From the NCBI GenBank assembly GCA_905147135.1, contig LR990068.1, forward strand, positions 2,128,001-2,192,000: a DNA stretch of 64,000 nucleotides, in the 5' to 3' direction. Both the position numbers and the translations under genes were made by a program. The notes beneath the pieces are model-generated. The model was not told where the DNA came from and searched no databases. It saw only the letters and a list, made by a program, of their open reading frames with translations. This DNA is from Blastobasis lacticolella (taxonomy: Eukaryota; Arthropoda; Insecta; Lepidoptera; Blastobasidae). How positions within the stretch are numbered: position 1 is the stretch's first letter; each line of letters begins with the position of its first letter. Below, piece after piece: positions 1 to 11,600 of the stretch.

Positions 1-1364
1 TTTGGTCCAAAGACAATCAAGTCTTAAATACTAAATTGATAAACACATCAACTTAGTAAAGACAACACACCTGCGGTTGATAAATATCTCCAAACAACCT
101 TTAAAATTTCGGACTTTTTCCAGTTTTTTGCTTAGAACTCGAAAAAAGCGGCCAGTAGCAAAAAATATTCTTACACTAAGTAATAAAATACATAAAATTC
201 TCTACAACTTTTGCTTCATAAATTTTTCTATATGCTGAACTGACTAGGTAAAGCTAAGAACAATCTTGACGAAACTGGTTTCCAAATAAAAAAACTGCAT
301 TGAAATTGGTTCATTCCTTTGGTCACCACAAACAGACACACAGAGCTTGGAGGTTAAAAATCAACTTATATTATGACTTGACTTGTTTTATTGTTTATTA
401 TCCTTCCTTGATTGTGCTATATGTTTCTATTTGCTAACCTCTGTGCCATTAGAAAAATCACACCATATATAAGCATTGCCACAATAGTTTTATTTATCAT
501 ATGATGATGTATAATGATGATGATGATGATATAGGCTCACTGTCGTGTCTTATAATTCATACCAAGGTGGTTAAAAGGTTTATCTAAGTATCTACTACTA
601 CTATGTTGACATAACATCCCAAAATGAGTCTTGGTCTCCGACACGAAGATGTTTCATTCCACTTTGTCCTCTGCCACCTCCTGCCAACAGTTAGCCCAGA
701 GTTCCAACAGACCGGAGGGTCTAACGAACTAAATTGTGGTATTGTATGGTCGGTTGGTTAGTTTAATAGGTCAGAGTGGAACGACAAACCTAAAGTAGAG
801 TGTGGTATTATTTACTTTTAATAGTAAACACATTACTGATTCAATAATTTATAACATTATTTTAATGTAGGACTTAAAAATGTAAACCAATTATACATTA
901 CAAATGTTTACCATTGAAATCATTAAAAGTGATACAATTTTCTAATGACCTAATTAGAACAATGCCGAAACTAATAAGTGTATTCATTAGTAATTTAATT
1001 ACATAAAATCACTATCTCGCTAAGTATCCTGTTTTTAAAAAGACCAGTTTAGACCAACGACAATACTATAAAATCAAGGAAGATGTAAACTATCCATCTA
1101 AAAATATAACTACCAATGTATATGTATTTATAGTACCAAACAGGGCACTTGTGTATTCAATAATAAATACAGCTCTGTTTTAATGGCATATTTAGACTTT
1201 ATCAAAGCAGTATCATTGTTTACAGTTAGTACGCGACGTCAATAAGTACTCATTATTATTGTAATACGAAAACAACTTGGTATCATGCTATTCTAATGAG
1301 ATGCCTGGTGCGTTCGTAACGAAGCCATTGTCCGTAACATGGTTTTTTTATTGTTAAACAGACG
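1..1364. other. AT-rich non-coding stretch
   Basis: No coding exon is supported here. The stretch is AT-rich with a short (GATGAT)n run near 511-530. The segment around 640-720 (the GGCAGAGG/AAAGTGGAAT region read on the minus strand) resembles dispersed lepidopteran repeat debris. Nothing else could be assigned. Confidence 0.4.
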
Positions 1365-1471
1365 TGTATGTCAAAGATGCGCTGGGAGACAGGCAGACAC
1401 GTCCTTTCACAACAATGGCCAAGCTGTTACTGATATTTTACCGGGCGGCGGGCGGCGCGGCGGATGACCGG
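1365..1471 (+). CDS. Orphan candidate internal exon
   Basis: A T-rich tract ending in AAACAG precedes this segment and a strong GTAAGT donor follows it. One frame is open from end to end (2 bases plus 35 codons), reading VYVKDALGDRQTRPFTTMAK and then a hydrophobic LLLIFY and an Ala/Gly-rich run. An in-frame ATG at 1415 has a CAACAATGG context, so it could also be a first exon. No partner exon was found downstream before the IDH3G gene, and I do not recognise the protein. It could be an exon of a gene lying mostly to the left, or a chance match to splice signals. Confidence 0.3.
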
Positions 1472-1660
1472 GTAAGTACGACAATTTTTTTTTTGATAAA
1501 TTTCTATATGTACCACGCCACAACTCTGCATCACTAATCACTGCATGCATGACCTCTACTTTGTCCTCTCTTTATCTGATAGAGGATATGTATTAGCAGA
1601 GAAAAGAAAAACACTTGTTACAAAGTGTCAAAAAGTACGATGTTTTCAGAAATAGTTTAC

Positions 1661-1805
1661 CTTTATTTATCTTCTCGACAAAAGCTGAAAGCCCCCCCCG
1701 GAGACCAGTTTGGACTGCGTCGTAGGCACAGGTTTCTCCGCCACAATATTTACCGCAATCAATGCACCGGGCTTCAGTGAAAAAAAGTTCGATATTTAGA
1801 CTCAA
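1661..1805 (-). CDS. Candidate first coding exon, Cys-containing unknown protein
   Basis: On the minus strand an ATG at 1805 opens 48 codons plus one base and ends at a GTAAAC donor (1655-1660 on plus). The peptide begins MSLNIELFFTEARCIDCG and continues with a C-x2-C-x3-C-x4-C cysteine cluster, then a Gly-rich turn and a Lys-rich end. It lies about 50 bp from the start of a plus-strand candidate exon, a head-to-head arrangement. The rest of the gene would lie left of 1655 but no second exon was identified. Function unknown; the cysteine spacing could be metal-binding, but that is only suggestive. Confidence 0.35.
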
Positions 1806-1855
1806 AAATATTTGAAATTTACGCGAAAATGTTTATAAAATATGTCCGACTAAAC

Positions 1856-1941
1856 ATGGCGTCCAAATATGTCCGACCAAATTCAATATGGCGATGCAAA
1901 ATGGACGCCCGCTCGGCCGGGGAGCTCCAAAGAAAGATCAG
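1856..1941 (+). CDS. Candidate first exon, unknown protein
   Basis: ATG in a good insect context (AAACATGGCG) opens 28 codons plus 2 bases up to a GTAAAG donor. The peptide starts MASKYVRPNSIWRCKMDARS. A second ATG at about 1890 opens another frame to the same donor, so the frame is uncertain. It faces the minus-strand candidate exon at 1661-1805. No following exon was identified before IDH3G at 2378; it might be a non-coding or alternative leader for that gene. Confidence 0.25.
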
Positions 1942-2199
1942 GTAAAGAAATTCTACACGTTCTCATAATTTTAACTATTTGACAGCGAACAGTGTTGCCA
2001 GATTGTATACTCATATTATGTTCACATTAGAGCTATTAAAACTCTTAAAATTGATACGATATAACACGAAACTTACTGTATTACGTTTTCAGGTATATTT
2101 CTTATTCAATTCTATTTATTATTTTATTGTAACAATCTTGGAATAAAAATTCCATGTAAAAATCTCTTTAATTTGACACATAAATAACTATACACGTTC

Positions 2200-2377
2200 T
2201 CCATTATCGAGAATGTCAAAGTGGTGCCATCTACCGCAGATTCTGCGCAACTAATACAAAGCGCCACCTACCGACGAACTTCTCCAAATGTCACGTTGTC
2301 TTCCACTTCCTGTGATTATCCAACACCTGTCAGCTGGATTTTATTGAAAAAGAAGGGTTTTGTGTGATAAATTCGTG
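2200..2377 (+). promoter_or_regulatory. Presumed 5' UTR/promoter region of IDH3G
   Basis: The sequence immediately before the IDH3G start holds an ETS-like CTTCCTG and an E-box-like CAGCTG, and no upstream ATG in frame with the coding sequence. No TATA box is apparent, as is common for housekeeping genes. The transcription start cannot be placed from sequence alone. Confidence 0.3.
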
Positions 2378-2616
2378 ATGGCTGTGCGTCTATTAACTAA
2401 ATTGAAGGTGCTGCCTGATATCCGAGGCGTGGCATGCGCCAGCTCGGCGGTGGCGCCCGCTTCTTTGTCGGATTTTGAAATGCAGCACAAGACCCCAGTT
2501 ATCAGGAAACAGGAGCTAATCCCAAAGGCCCAGTATGGTGGAAGACATGCAGTAACCATGCTGCCTGGTGGTGGCATCGGCCCAGAGTGTATGGGATACG
2601 TCAGAGACATTTTTAA
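2378..2616 (+). CDS. Idh3g: Idh3g exon 1
   Basis: Start ATG at 2378, chosen because it begins the presequence and the upstream in-frame TTG is not a likely eukaryotic start. Ends ...RDIF plus AA before the GTGAGT donor. Encodes the presequence and the [17 protein letters not shown] strand-turn. Confidence 0.92.
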
Positions 2617-5600
2617 GTGAGTTTTCCAAAGACCGTTAGGTCACCTTATAGGGTCTATTTTGGTACGTAATTCGTAATAAAATTTTGACGGGCTATGTTT
2701 TGATGCTGATAAATATACAAAAGGATGTTTGAAACATATCTGAACCAAATAATAGTACTATTGTGGAGAAAAAAAATAGGAATCTAAAAAAAAAGATTGT
2801 CCAAAAGGTGTGTAACTTGAGCTATATCACATTGATAATTACTTATATCAACACTCCAGATTGTATTTGTACATATTGTAGGTATGTTTCTATGAACATA
2901 CTAATTATCAATTTGTCCAGCGGTCTCAAGTTTCAAGGTTGATTCCATCACAGCTATACCCTATTGTGGAAAGACATAATTTACAAGAATCTTCAAGATT
3001 AGTCACAAACGGAACTATTTATTATTTTACAGATACATTGGTGCTCCAGTCGACTTTGAAGTTGTGGACATCGACCCCACAATGGACAATGATGACGATG
3101 TGCAATATGCTATTACGACAATTAAGAGAAACGGTGTTGGTCTCAAGGTCTGTATTAGTATTATTATTTATTTAACAACACCTATACACAACAAATATAA
3201 AGATACAACCTAGCCTAAAAAATAAAAAAAACCCTTATAAGTAACGTACAGATAAAAAAGTTGACCCAGGTCCCCCAAACTAGGAAAGGTGCCCATAAAA
3301 AAAACCTTATAAGTAACCTACAGATAAAAATGTTGACCCAAGTCCCCCCCCAGAAGGCTGGCTGCATTGGTTAATGTATTAGTTCAGGTATTTTAAGTGT
3401 AAGCTAGTATGTCCAGTATTGTGACATTTGCAGAGAACGTCTTTAAAGACTAGTTAATATTCCGTTACAGGTAAAAATTTCTAAAGTGCATGAGAACTTA
3501 ATTCATCATTATCCAATCAGTTAGTCCTGGCTTCTACCAGAGTTGGCTTTCTGACTCATTCTCCTCCATTTCGGCTAGTCTCTCGCGTCGTAAGACATTG
3601 TCTCTCACATCGGACTCGGTGATGTCAATATGTATCCCTGGGGTACACAGAAAACGTGCGAAAAAACATATTTCTTATTTGAGAACTTATAAACCCCCGA
3701 TGAAATAGAGGATAGGAGAGATGTTATAAATTTGACTTGTGTACTGTGTACGTATCTGTGTGTGGCATTGTTAGCTCCCGAACGGATTTACCGATTGCGA
3801 TGCTGTTTTCTTTATTTAAAAGGCAGTTGAATTAAGATGGTGCCTAATTTTGTTTCATTAATATTGGTTTAGTATATTTGGAAATATTTTAGTACTATAT
3901 AAACTTTAGCCGTGTGGCATCCAGCAGAGTAGAATAACACCAACCCCTTTTACACGTGGGTATTGTACGAGCTAATGTTTTTGAGGCAAAAGATCTAGTC
4001 TCCATAGGCTGGAAAAAAGGCAGCAGCGTTTTCCATTGTTATATTTGTAACACTGCAATCTCCAACCCGCCTGCCAAGCGTGCAGATTATGGCTATAAGC
4101 TCCCCTTTCGTGGGAGAGGCCCTTAGTCCTGCAGTGGACTATTATGGGCTGTGATGATGATGATGTAAAATTGGTTGGGGATTATCCGACTCTTATGTCA
4201 GTTAGGTTACTTCATACCACTTTCCACCACCAGGGCAACATAGAAACGAAGAGTGAGGCGGCCTACGTGACCTCTCGCAACGTGGCGCTCCGCAACGAAC
4301 TGGACATGTACGCGTATGTGCTGAACTGCAAGTCCTTCCCGGGTATCAGCACCAGGCATAAGGATATCGATGTTGTTATTATTAGGTGAGATTGCTTGGA
4401 CATAATAGTAAAATCTGACCAGACTGACATGTCTTATTTGGTTATGGAAATTATGTATTTTATATAGATAATTTGCAGCAGTATTCGCTGAAATTCACAT
4501 TCGATGTGTTTCTTAATTAATTTAAGGAATCTGTACACAATGTACATAACGTGATTGATACGGCAAGTCATTATTTTGGGTATTGTTTGTTCACCAAATA
4601 TGACAAGTCAGTCTGGCCAGATCATACATAGATGATATGATAGACAGATGGTTAACATTTCTTAAATAAATATGATGAAAATTGTTTCTTGAATGTTTAC
4701 CGATATTTCCGGTTAGACCCAGATTTGCCTGGGCAATCATATATTATATTAAAAAAATACCTATCATTTGTCATATAAGCCATATAAAAAAAATCATCTT
4801 GGCGTTAATGTCCCGGTTGTGCTCTCGCGCACGAGGGCCCGGAGTCCGCCTTGACCATGATCTTGGGTTGGGCAGGTCAGGTAATTACAGTGGAGCGACT
4901 GCCATCTGACATCTATGACCCTGCTACCAGAGGAACCTGACCAGATTGGATCATGGTTACACATTCAGTCGCCTGAATGTGCAGGTTTCATCACGATGTA
5001 TTCCCTCACCGTAAGAGCATCTGTTAGTGTTCACCGAAATACACAACTCAGAAAAGAGTCATTAGTTTGAACCCGCTCGGTTACGAGTCACTAGTCCACT
5101 AACCAAAGTCCTAACCTACAACAACAGACCCTTAAACACCCACCCATCCCATCCCCAGACAGAACACGGAGGGCGAGTACGCGATGCTCGAGCACGAGTC
5201 CGTGCGAGGCGTGATCGAGTCCATGAAGGTGGTCACCGCCAGCAACTCCGAGCGGGTGTGCAGGTTCGCCTTCGAGTTCGCCAAGAAGAGTGGCAGGAAG
5301 AAGGTATGTATGTGTATAGACCTAGATAGGCCTCCCCCAGAGATCTCCACGGCGGCCGGTCCTGTGCCATCTGCATCCAGCTGGTAGAGCTCGTCTAATC
5401 TAAAATGCCGCGCCCCACTATCGCATTAACGCACACAAGCAAGTTTAAAATATGGACGCAATACATATACAAATGCCGTTGTAATTGGTCATTCAGTTGC
5501 CGGTGAGACTCAAACGTAGGAGCACGCGTCCTTTATTGGCTACCACACAGATGAAGCGTCGTTATCAATATTTGCACTCACACATCGAAATCAACTAACT

Positions 5601-8600
5601 AAGTAGTGGGGCGCGTCATTTTAGACTAGACGAGCTCTACTTAGATATTGTATATAATTTTTTTTAATTACTTTGACATTATATTTCTATTGACATTCGA
5701 ATTATTATTGACATTATCTACTATTGACATTTTAATTAATAATGACATTGAATGGGTAATAGAAAATTTTATAATGATTATGAAAATTTTTTATAATTTT
5801 GAATGTATTCAATGTATGATACATGTCTGTAATGAATACTATTCATTTGACATTACTTGAATTCAAATTTTAAATTACCTACTCTAAATTTGTTTGCCGA
5901 AGGCAGGTAGGTCACAGAGGACCCATCTCTAAAACTGTACCACAAATAAATAATTTATGATGATGATGATTACCAAGTCGCCGGTCCACCTTGTGGGAGG
6001 CCTACCCACGCTGCATCTTCCGGTAGTCGCCAATCGAGAACTTTACTGCCCATCGGCCATTTGTTCTTTTCAGTCAAACACACTCACGTATCCCATATGC
6101 ATATCCCATTGACGCCTAGGAGTGTATAAGCCAAAGATTATGACATACAAGTAAATATTTTTACTGACCATATTTAATAAAATTAATTAATGAAAAGCCC
6201 ATTCACAAATTTAAAAAGACCTTGTGCATTGCATGGCCATTGGTGCACTGCTTTTACTCTGTCAATAAATTTTTCGAGTCTAAGATTAACACAAATAAAA
6301 AGCTTGCATGCCAGTTAATACTGGCTGAACATGTGTGAGCCACTGAGAACCGTTTTTAAATAAATATTATATTTAATACTAATCGGACAGCCTCTGGGAA
6401 ACTTTACTCGAATGAAGTGCTAGAAATGGTTGGTAAATAACATCAGGGCAGTTATCACTGTGATAAGATAATCCCACCTGATGACAAACGGTCACTGTCG
6501 CCCATAACATCTACGATTCATGCATTTAGGTTGTAGGCAACAAATGTGCAGAACTGCAGGTGCGTTGTCACTGTGAGGTCTAAGATGTAATGCCTCATGC
6601 CTGTAATTGCGCTGGCTACCTTATCCTCCAAACCGGAACACGATAATGCAAGCATTAACGGCAGTAATAAATAAGCCTGAGGAGTCACCCTGGTGGACTC
6701 CTCAGGCTTAACAGGGTTCTACCACCTGACAGAAATACATTTCTTTGGTTGGTTGGCTGGCCAAGCAGAAATTGAAATGATGAATTTTAAGAATTTTAGT
6801 TTCTATCACAAGTCTGGGTGTAGTATGCATTAAAAAATTTATATTTATCAGTAGTTTATCAGTTATCTAACACCCATAACACAAGCTTTGCTTATTTTGG
6901 GTCTAGATGGCGCTGTGTGAATTTGTCCTAGCATATTAATTTACCCACAACTAGTTATTTTTTTAATCTATATTTCTAACTTTACTATGTAATTGAGTGC
7001 CCGTTGCTTGTATATTGTTATTATTAAGTGTTGTAAGCGCTAATGTCCCGGCTGTGCTCTCGCGCACGAGGGCGCGGGTCTGCCTTGACCATGATCCAGG
7101 ATTTGGCAGATCAGGATATTACAATGGAGAGACTGCCACCTGACCTCCGTTACCCTGCTACCAGGGGTACCTGACCAAATTGGATCATGGTTACACATTC
7201 AATCGACTGAATGTGCAGGTTTCATCACGATGTTTACCCTCACCGTGAGAGCATCGGTTAGCATTCAACTGATGTACATAACTCTGTAAAGAGTCATTTG
7301 TACATGGCCGTAACGGGATTCGAACCCGGTACCTCTCGCTTACGAGTCGGATGCCCTAACCGCTCGGCCACCGAGGCTGTATGTTGCGTATCGGAATTAA
7401 CTTTTTGCCTGTCTATCTATTTATTAATTACACATTTTAAGGGTATGTTCCGGGTGCCTACCGCGTACCTTTGTTGTTGGTAGGAAACCCGGAACATACC
7501 CTTAAAATGTGTAATAATAACCGCGATAGTTTAAAACATTATGTTATTTGTCTCCAATTATCCCAGGTCACCACCGTCCACAAGGCTAACATCATGAAGT
7601 TGTCCGACGGTCTGTTCCTGGAGACCTCCAAGCGTATCGCCAAGGAGTACCCGGAGATTGAACACGGCGACATGATTATCGACAACTGCTGTATGCAGTT
7701 GGTGGCCAGGTGAGGCTTCATACAGACAAACATTACATACATATGTTAGAATGAGAACACATGCAAACCATTTGATATTTGTTATATTATCTAATACACA
7801 AGTTCTTACAATATAATAACAATTATAGCAAAGAGTTATATAAAAACCACATAACTATGTTCTGCCTTCCATAATCACATCCGTCGCTCACCCGAGGCTA
7901 ACGTTCGAATGGCGTATTGGCTGAAGGGTTCGCCGTGCCAGCGCCATCTATGGCGTTAAGCTTAAACTATCATAGTATTATCCAATAGTGTTGCTAACAC
8001 ATACATACCAATTAGACCGAGAACACGGTAAAAAACAAATTTTTAATTAAATAAAAAGGCCTGTAATCATGCGACTCAACGTCCAATCGAGAGGTGATCG
8101 TTCGCTATTACTAATATATTTGACACTTACTATAAGGTTACATTTATGGTCCTTCGAGTACACTCGAAGCCTAAATATAAGAAAAAAAATCCCTTTTAAG
8201 GGTATGTTCCGGGTTTCCAGTCGCGTATTTTTGTTGACGAGTAGCCCGATATTTGGACGTCGTCCCGTGACCATGATGCGTGCAACTGCGTCGAAACATC
8301 GGGCTACTCGTCATCAAAGGTACGCGGTAGGAAACCCAGAGGATGTCCTTAAAATGTGTGATAATAACCGCGATAGTTTAAAACATATGCTATTTTTCTT
8401 TGTTTAATTTCAATTTAGAAACCAAAGGATTTAAAAAATCAGCCTTTATAAGAAAATAAAATAATTATAATAAAATAAATTAACTACACTTGAACATAAC
8501 CTAATTTAAATTTGTTTTTTCTTATTTAACTCTTTTTGGCATCTTATTGGTGTAAATAATTGCTATAAACAATTACTTTCAATTCTGTATGGCTTACATA

Positions 8601-11600
8601 TTGGCGCATCAAGGATTTTTTAAATATCGGTACTCGGTTACCCGGGTATGGGGCTCAGCCGTATCCGGGTATAAAATATCTTAAATACCCGGGTATACCC
8701 GACCCTAGGTACCTGGGTAGAAAACCCTACAACGACGCCTGGATATATGAAAAACCTCGTCTCTTTCCCAGGCCCCACCAATTCGACGTAATGCTGATGA
8801 CAAACCTGTACGGCTCCATCGTATCGAACGTGGTCTGCGGCCTGCTGGGAGGAGCCGGCCTGCTCTCCGGCAGGAACTACGGGGACAACTACGCAGTGTT
8901 CGAGCCTGGCACCAGGAACACTGGTAGGACGACACCACACACATAGATCATAAGTACAATAAATTGCCTAAGGATATACACCTAGCAAAGACTGTACTGA
9001 GTACTGTTTTATAAAACAATTAAAAGTGATGCTTATTCAAAAAGCATATTATTCTATTAGTGAGTTTCTTGACGAGTGAACTAAAATATATCGATTTATT
9101 TTAATGTTATAATAATATAATTTTTAATTTGACATTTCATTAATTTTGTAATGTGACATGTTAAGATGACTATTGATACTCAATTAATATCTAAAGGTGA
9201 CAATTTCAATTCTATTATTAATTCTATTGACTGTGATACTATTTAATTTTATTGATGTAAATACTCAAATGCATTGTTAGTAAGGACATAATGTATACCT
9301 AGATACTGAATTTTGGACAATGTATGAACAATACTAATAAAGAAATATGAATGTGTATATGAATACAACAAGCAACAGTAGGCTACATACTACGCAAAAC
9401 AATCACAAAATAACAATAAATACATGCACACAAACTGCATCAACGACAACATACTAATACACATTAATAAGAAACATACTACAACAATAATAAAACAGCA
9501 CACCAGCACTAACACATCACACAATAGCAACACAATCACATATACAACAATACGCAAAATAACACACAAAATACCAATAAATACATTCACACAAACTGCA
9601 TCAACAACAACATACCAATACACATTAATAAGAAACATACTACAACAATAATACAACATCACAACAGCACCAACACATCACACAATAGCAAAACAATACA
9701 CAAAATAACAATAATACACACCGCATCAACGACAACAACATACCAATACACATTAACAAGAAACACACAACAACAATTATTTTCTATTTATTTTTATTTT
9801 TCTCCCAAAAAAGTTTACAAAGACATTAAAAAATATCAAATAGTTGATTGGGAGACAGGAGTCCAAACTAGGTTAACCTGTGTTATGGATCTCGTGGCCC
9901 CCCCTCTAAGATAAGTGTACAGCTTAAAATAACAAAAAAAAATGTGCAACAACACAACAGCACCAACACCACGCAAAACAAATCTTGACACCAAACAGAA
10001 GAACATAGTCAGCAACAAGAGAGTGACCTATAGCTAGCTTCTGGATCACAATATACTCCAGTATGCAACGGCTTACGACGTGAGGATGACGAAGATCGGG
10101 CAAAGTGGAGAAAGCAAAGCAGGAAAGCGGACCCTGACAGTATCCGGGATTGACTTCTCGAATGATGATGATGATGATGATGATTCAATGTGATTCGCTG
10201 GTCCTCACCTGGATCCTAATGCATCGAGGGTATTGTCTGAGGCCCTCATGGCTCCATAGTATAGAAAGTGGTCTGCGGCCTGCTGGGAGGAGCTGGCCTG
10301 CTCTCCGGCAGGAACTACGGGGATAACTACGCAGTGTTCGAGCCTGGCACCAGGAATACTGGTAGGATGGCATATATACAGATGGACAGACATAGAGGTC
10401 ATGTGGGGGTCTCACTGGTGGGATAGGCAGGGACTATGGACCGCCACTTTGCTCTGTCCTATACAACAAACAATAACAGCAACACACTACACAAAGTAAC
10501 AACAACATACACACAATACGTCAATGACAAGAACATAACAATACCCATTAATAATAAACACACAACAATAATAATACTACAACAGCACCAACACACTACA
10601 CAAAAACAACACAAACATTACCTCAACGACAACAACTACCAATACACATTAACAAGAAACACACAACAACAACAATAATATAACAACACATACACTATAT
10701 CAATGACAACAACTACCAATACACATTACAAGAAACACACAACAACAACAAAGCAGCAACATAACGCAACCTGACAACAACAAATCGCACAACCACAATA
10801 TACAAATATTATTATATTAGACGGGACTTGGAGCGACGTACCTTTATGATTTGTTTTCCCGACGTTTCGGTAGGGTGGTCCCACCCACCGTGGTCACGAG
10901 ACGACTGCCGTGGGAGGTGACAGCTGCGGTGATGTGCTAGTAGATTCCTACCCTCACATAAAATTGTCAATTTGTTGTTGATTCGGAACTTAACGACACA
11001 CAACACTCACGATATCCACGGATGCGTCCGACGATAACTCTTGTGTCTTACGGTATCGACAACAAAATTACATTTCAAACAACGAATACGACACTTAGAT
11101 CCAGTTTTGCCAACGGGCCAGATTAGTTTGTGGCACTGTACCAGTGTTGGGCAAAATTTAATTGCAAGTTACAATTAAAAATAACAATTGATTAATTGTT
11201 AATTGTGAAATATCAATTAACAATTGATTAATTGTTAATTGTGACGTTGCAATTAACAATTGATTAATTGTTAATTGTGACGTTGCAATTAACAATTGAT
11301 TAATTGTTAATTGTGACGTTGCAATTAACAATTAATCAATTGTTAACTGTTCTTTTAATTAAACTTTAATTAAATTTAAATAATGTAAATAGTAATATTA
11401 TAAGATTAAGGAGTGGCACAGGGTAGGGCTTTCACAAGCTTGACCTTAATGGCCATGCTAAATCGTTCTTCATGATAGCCACACAGAATATATACTAGTA
11501 CTTAAGAATAGAAAATTATTTCCGCAAATAGCTTTCAACATAATAATGCTTTTACATATTATTTTGTCTCTCTCGCGTCCTACTCTTACCTCTCAGCTCT

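Noticed and set aside
7300..7380. Functional tRNA gene
   Set aside because: A and B box-like blocks are present, but the acceptor arms do not pair and the sequence continues into a repeated SINE body found elsewhere.
9390..9662. Hydrophobic 90-codon minus-strand ORF
   Set aside because: Product of a CAA/ACA low-complexity tract.
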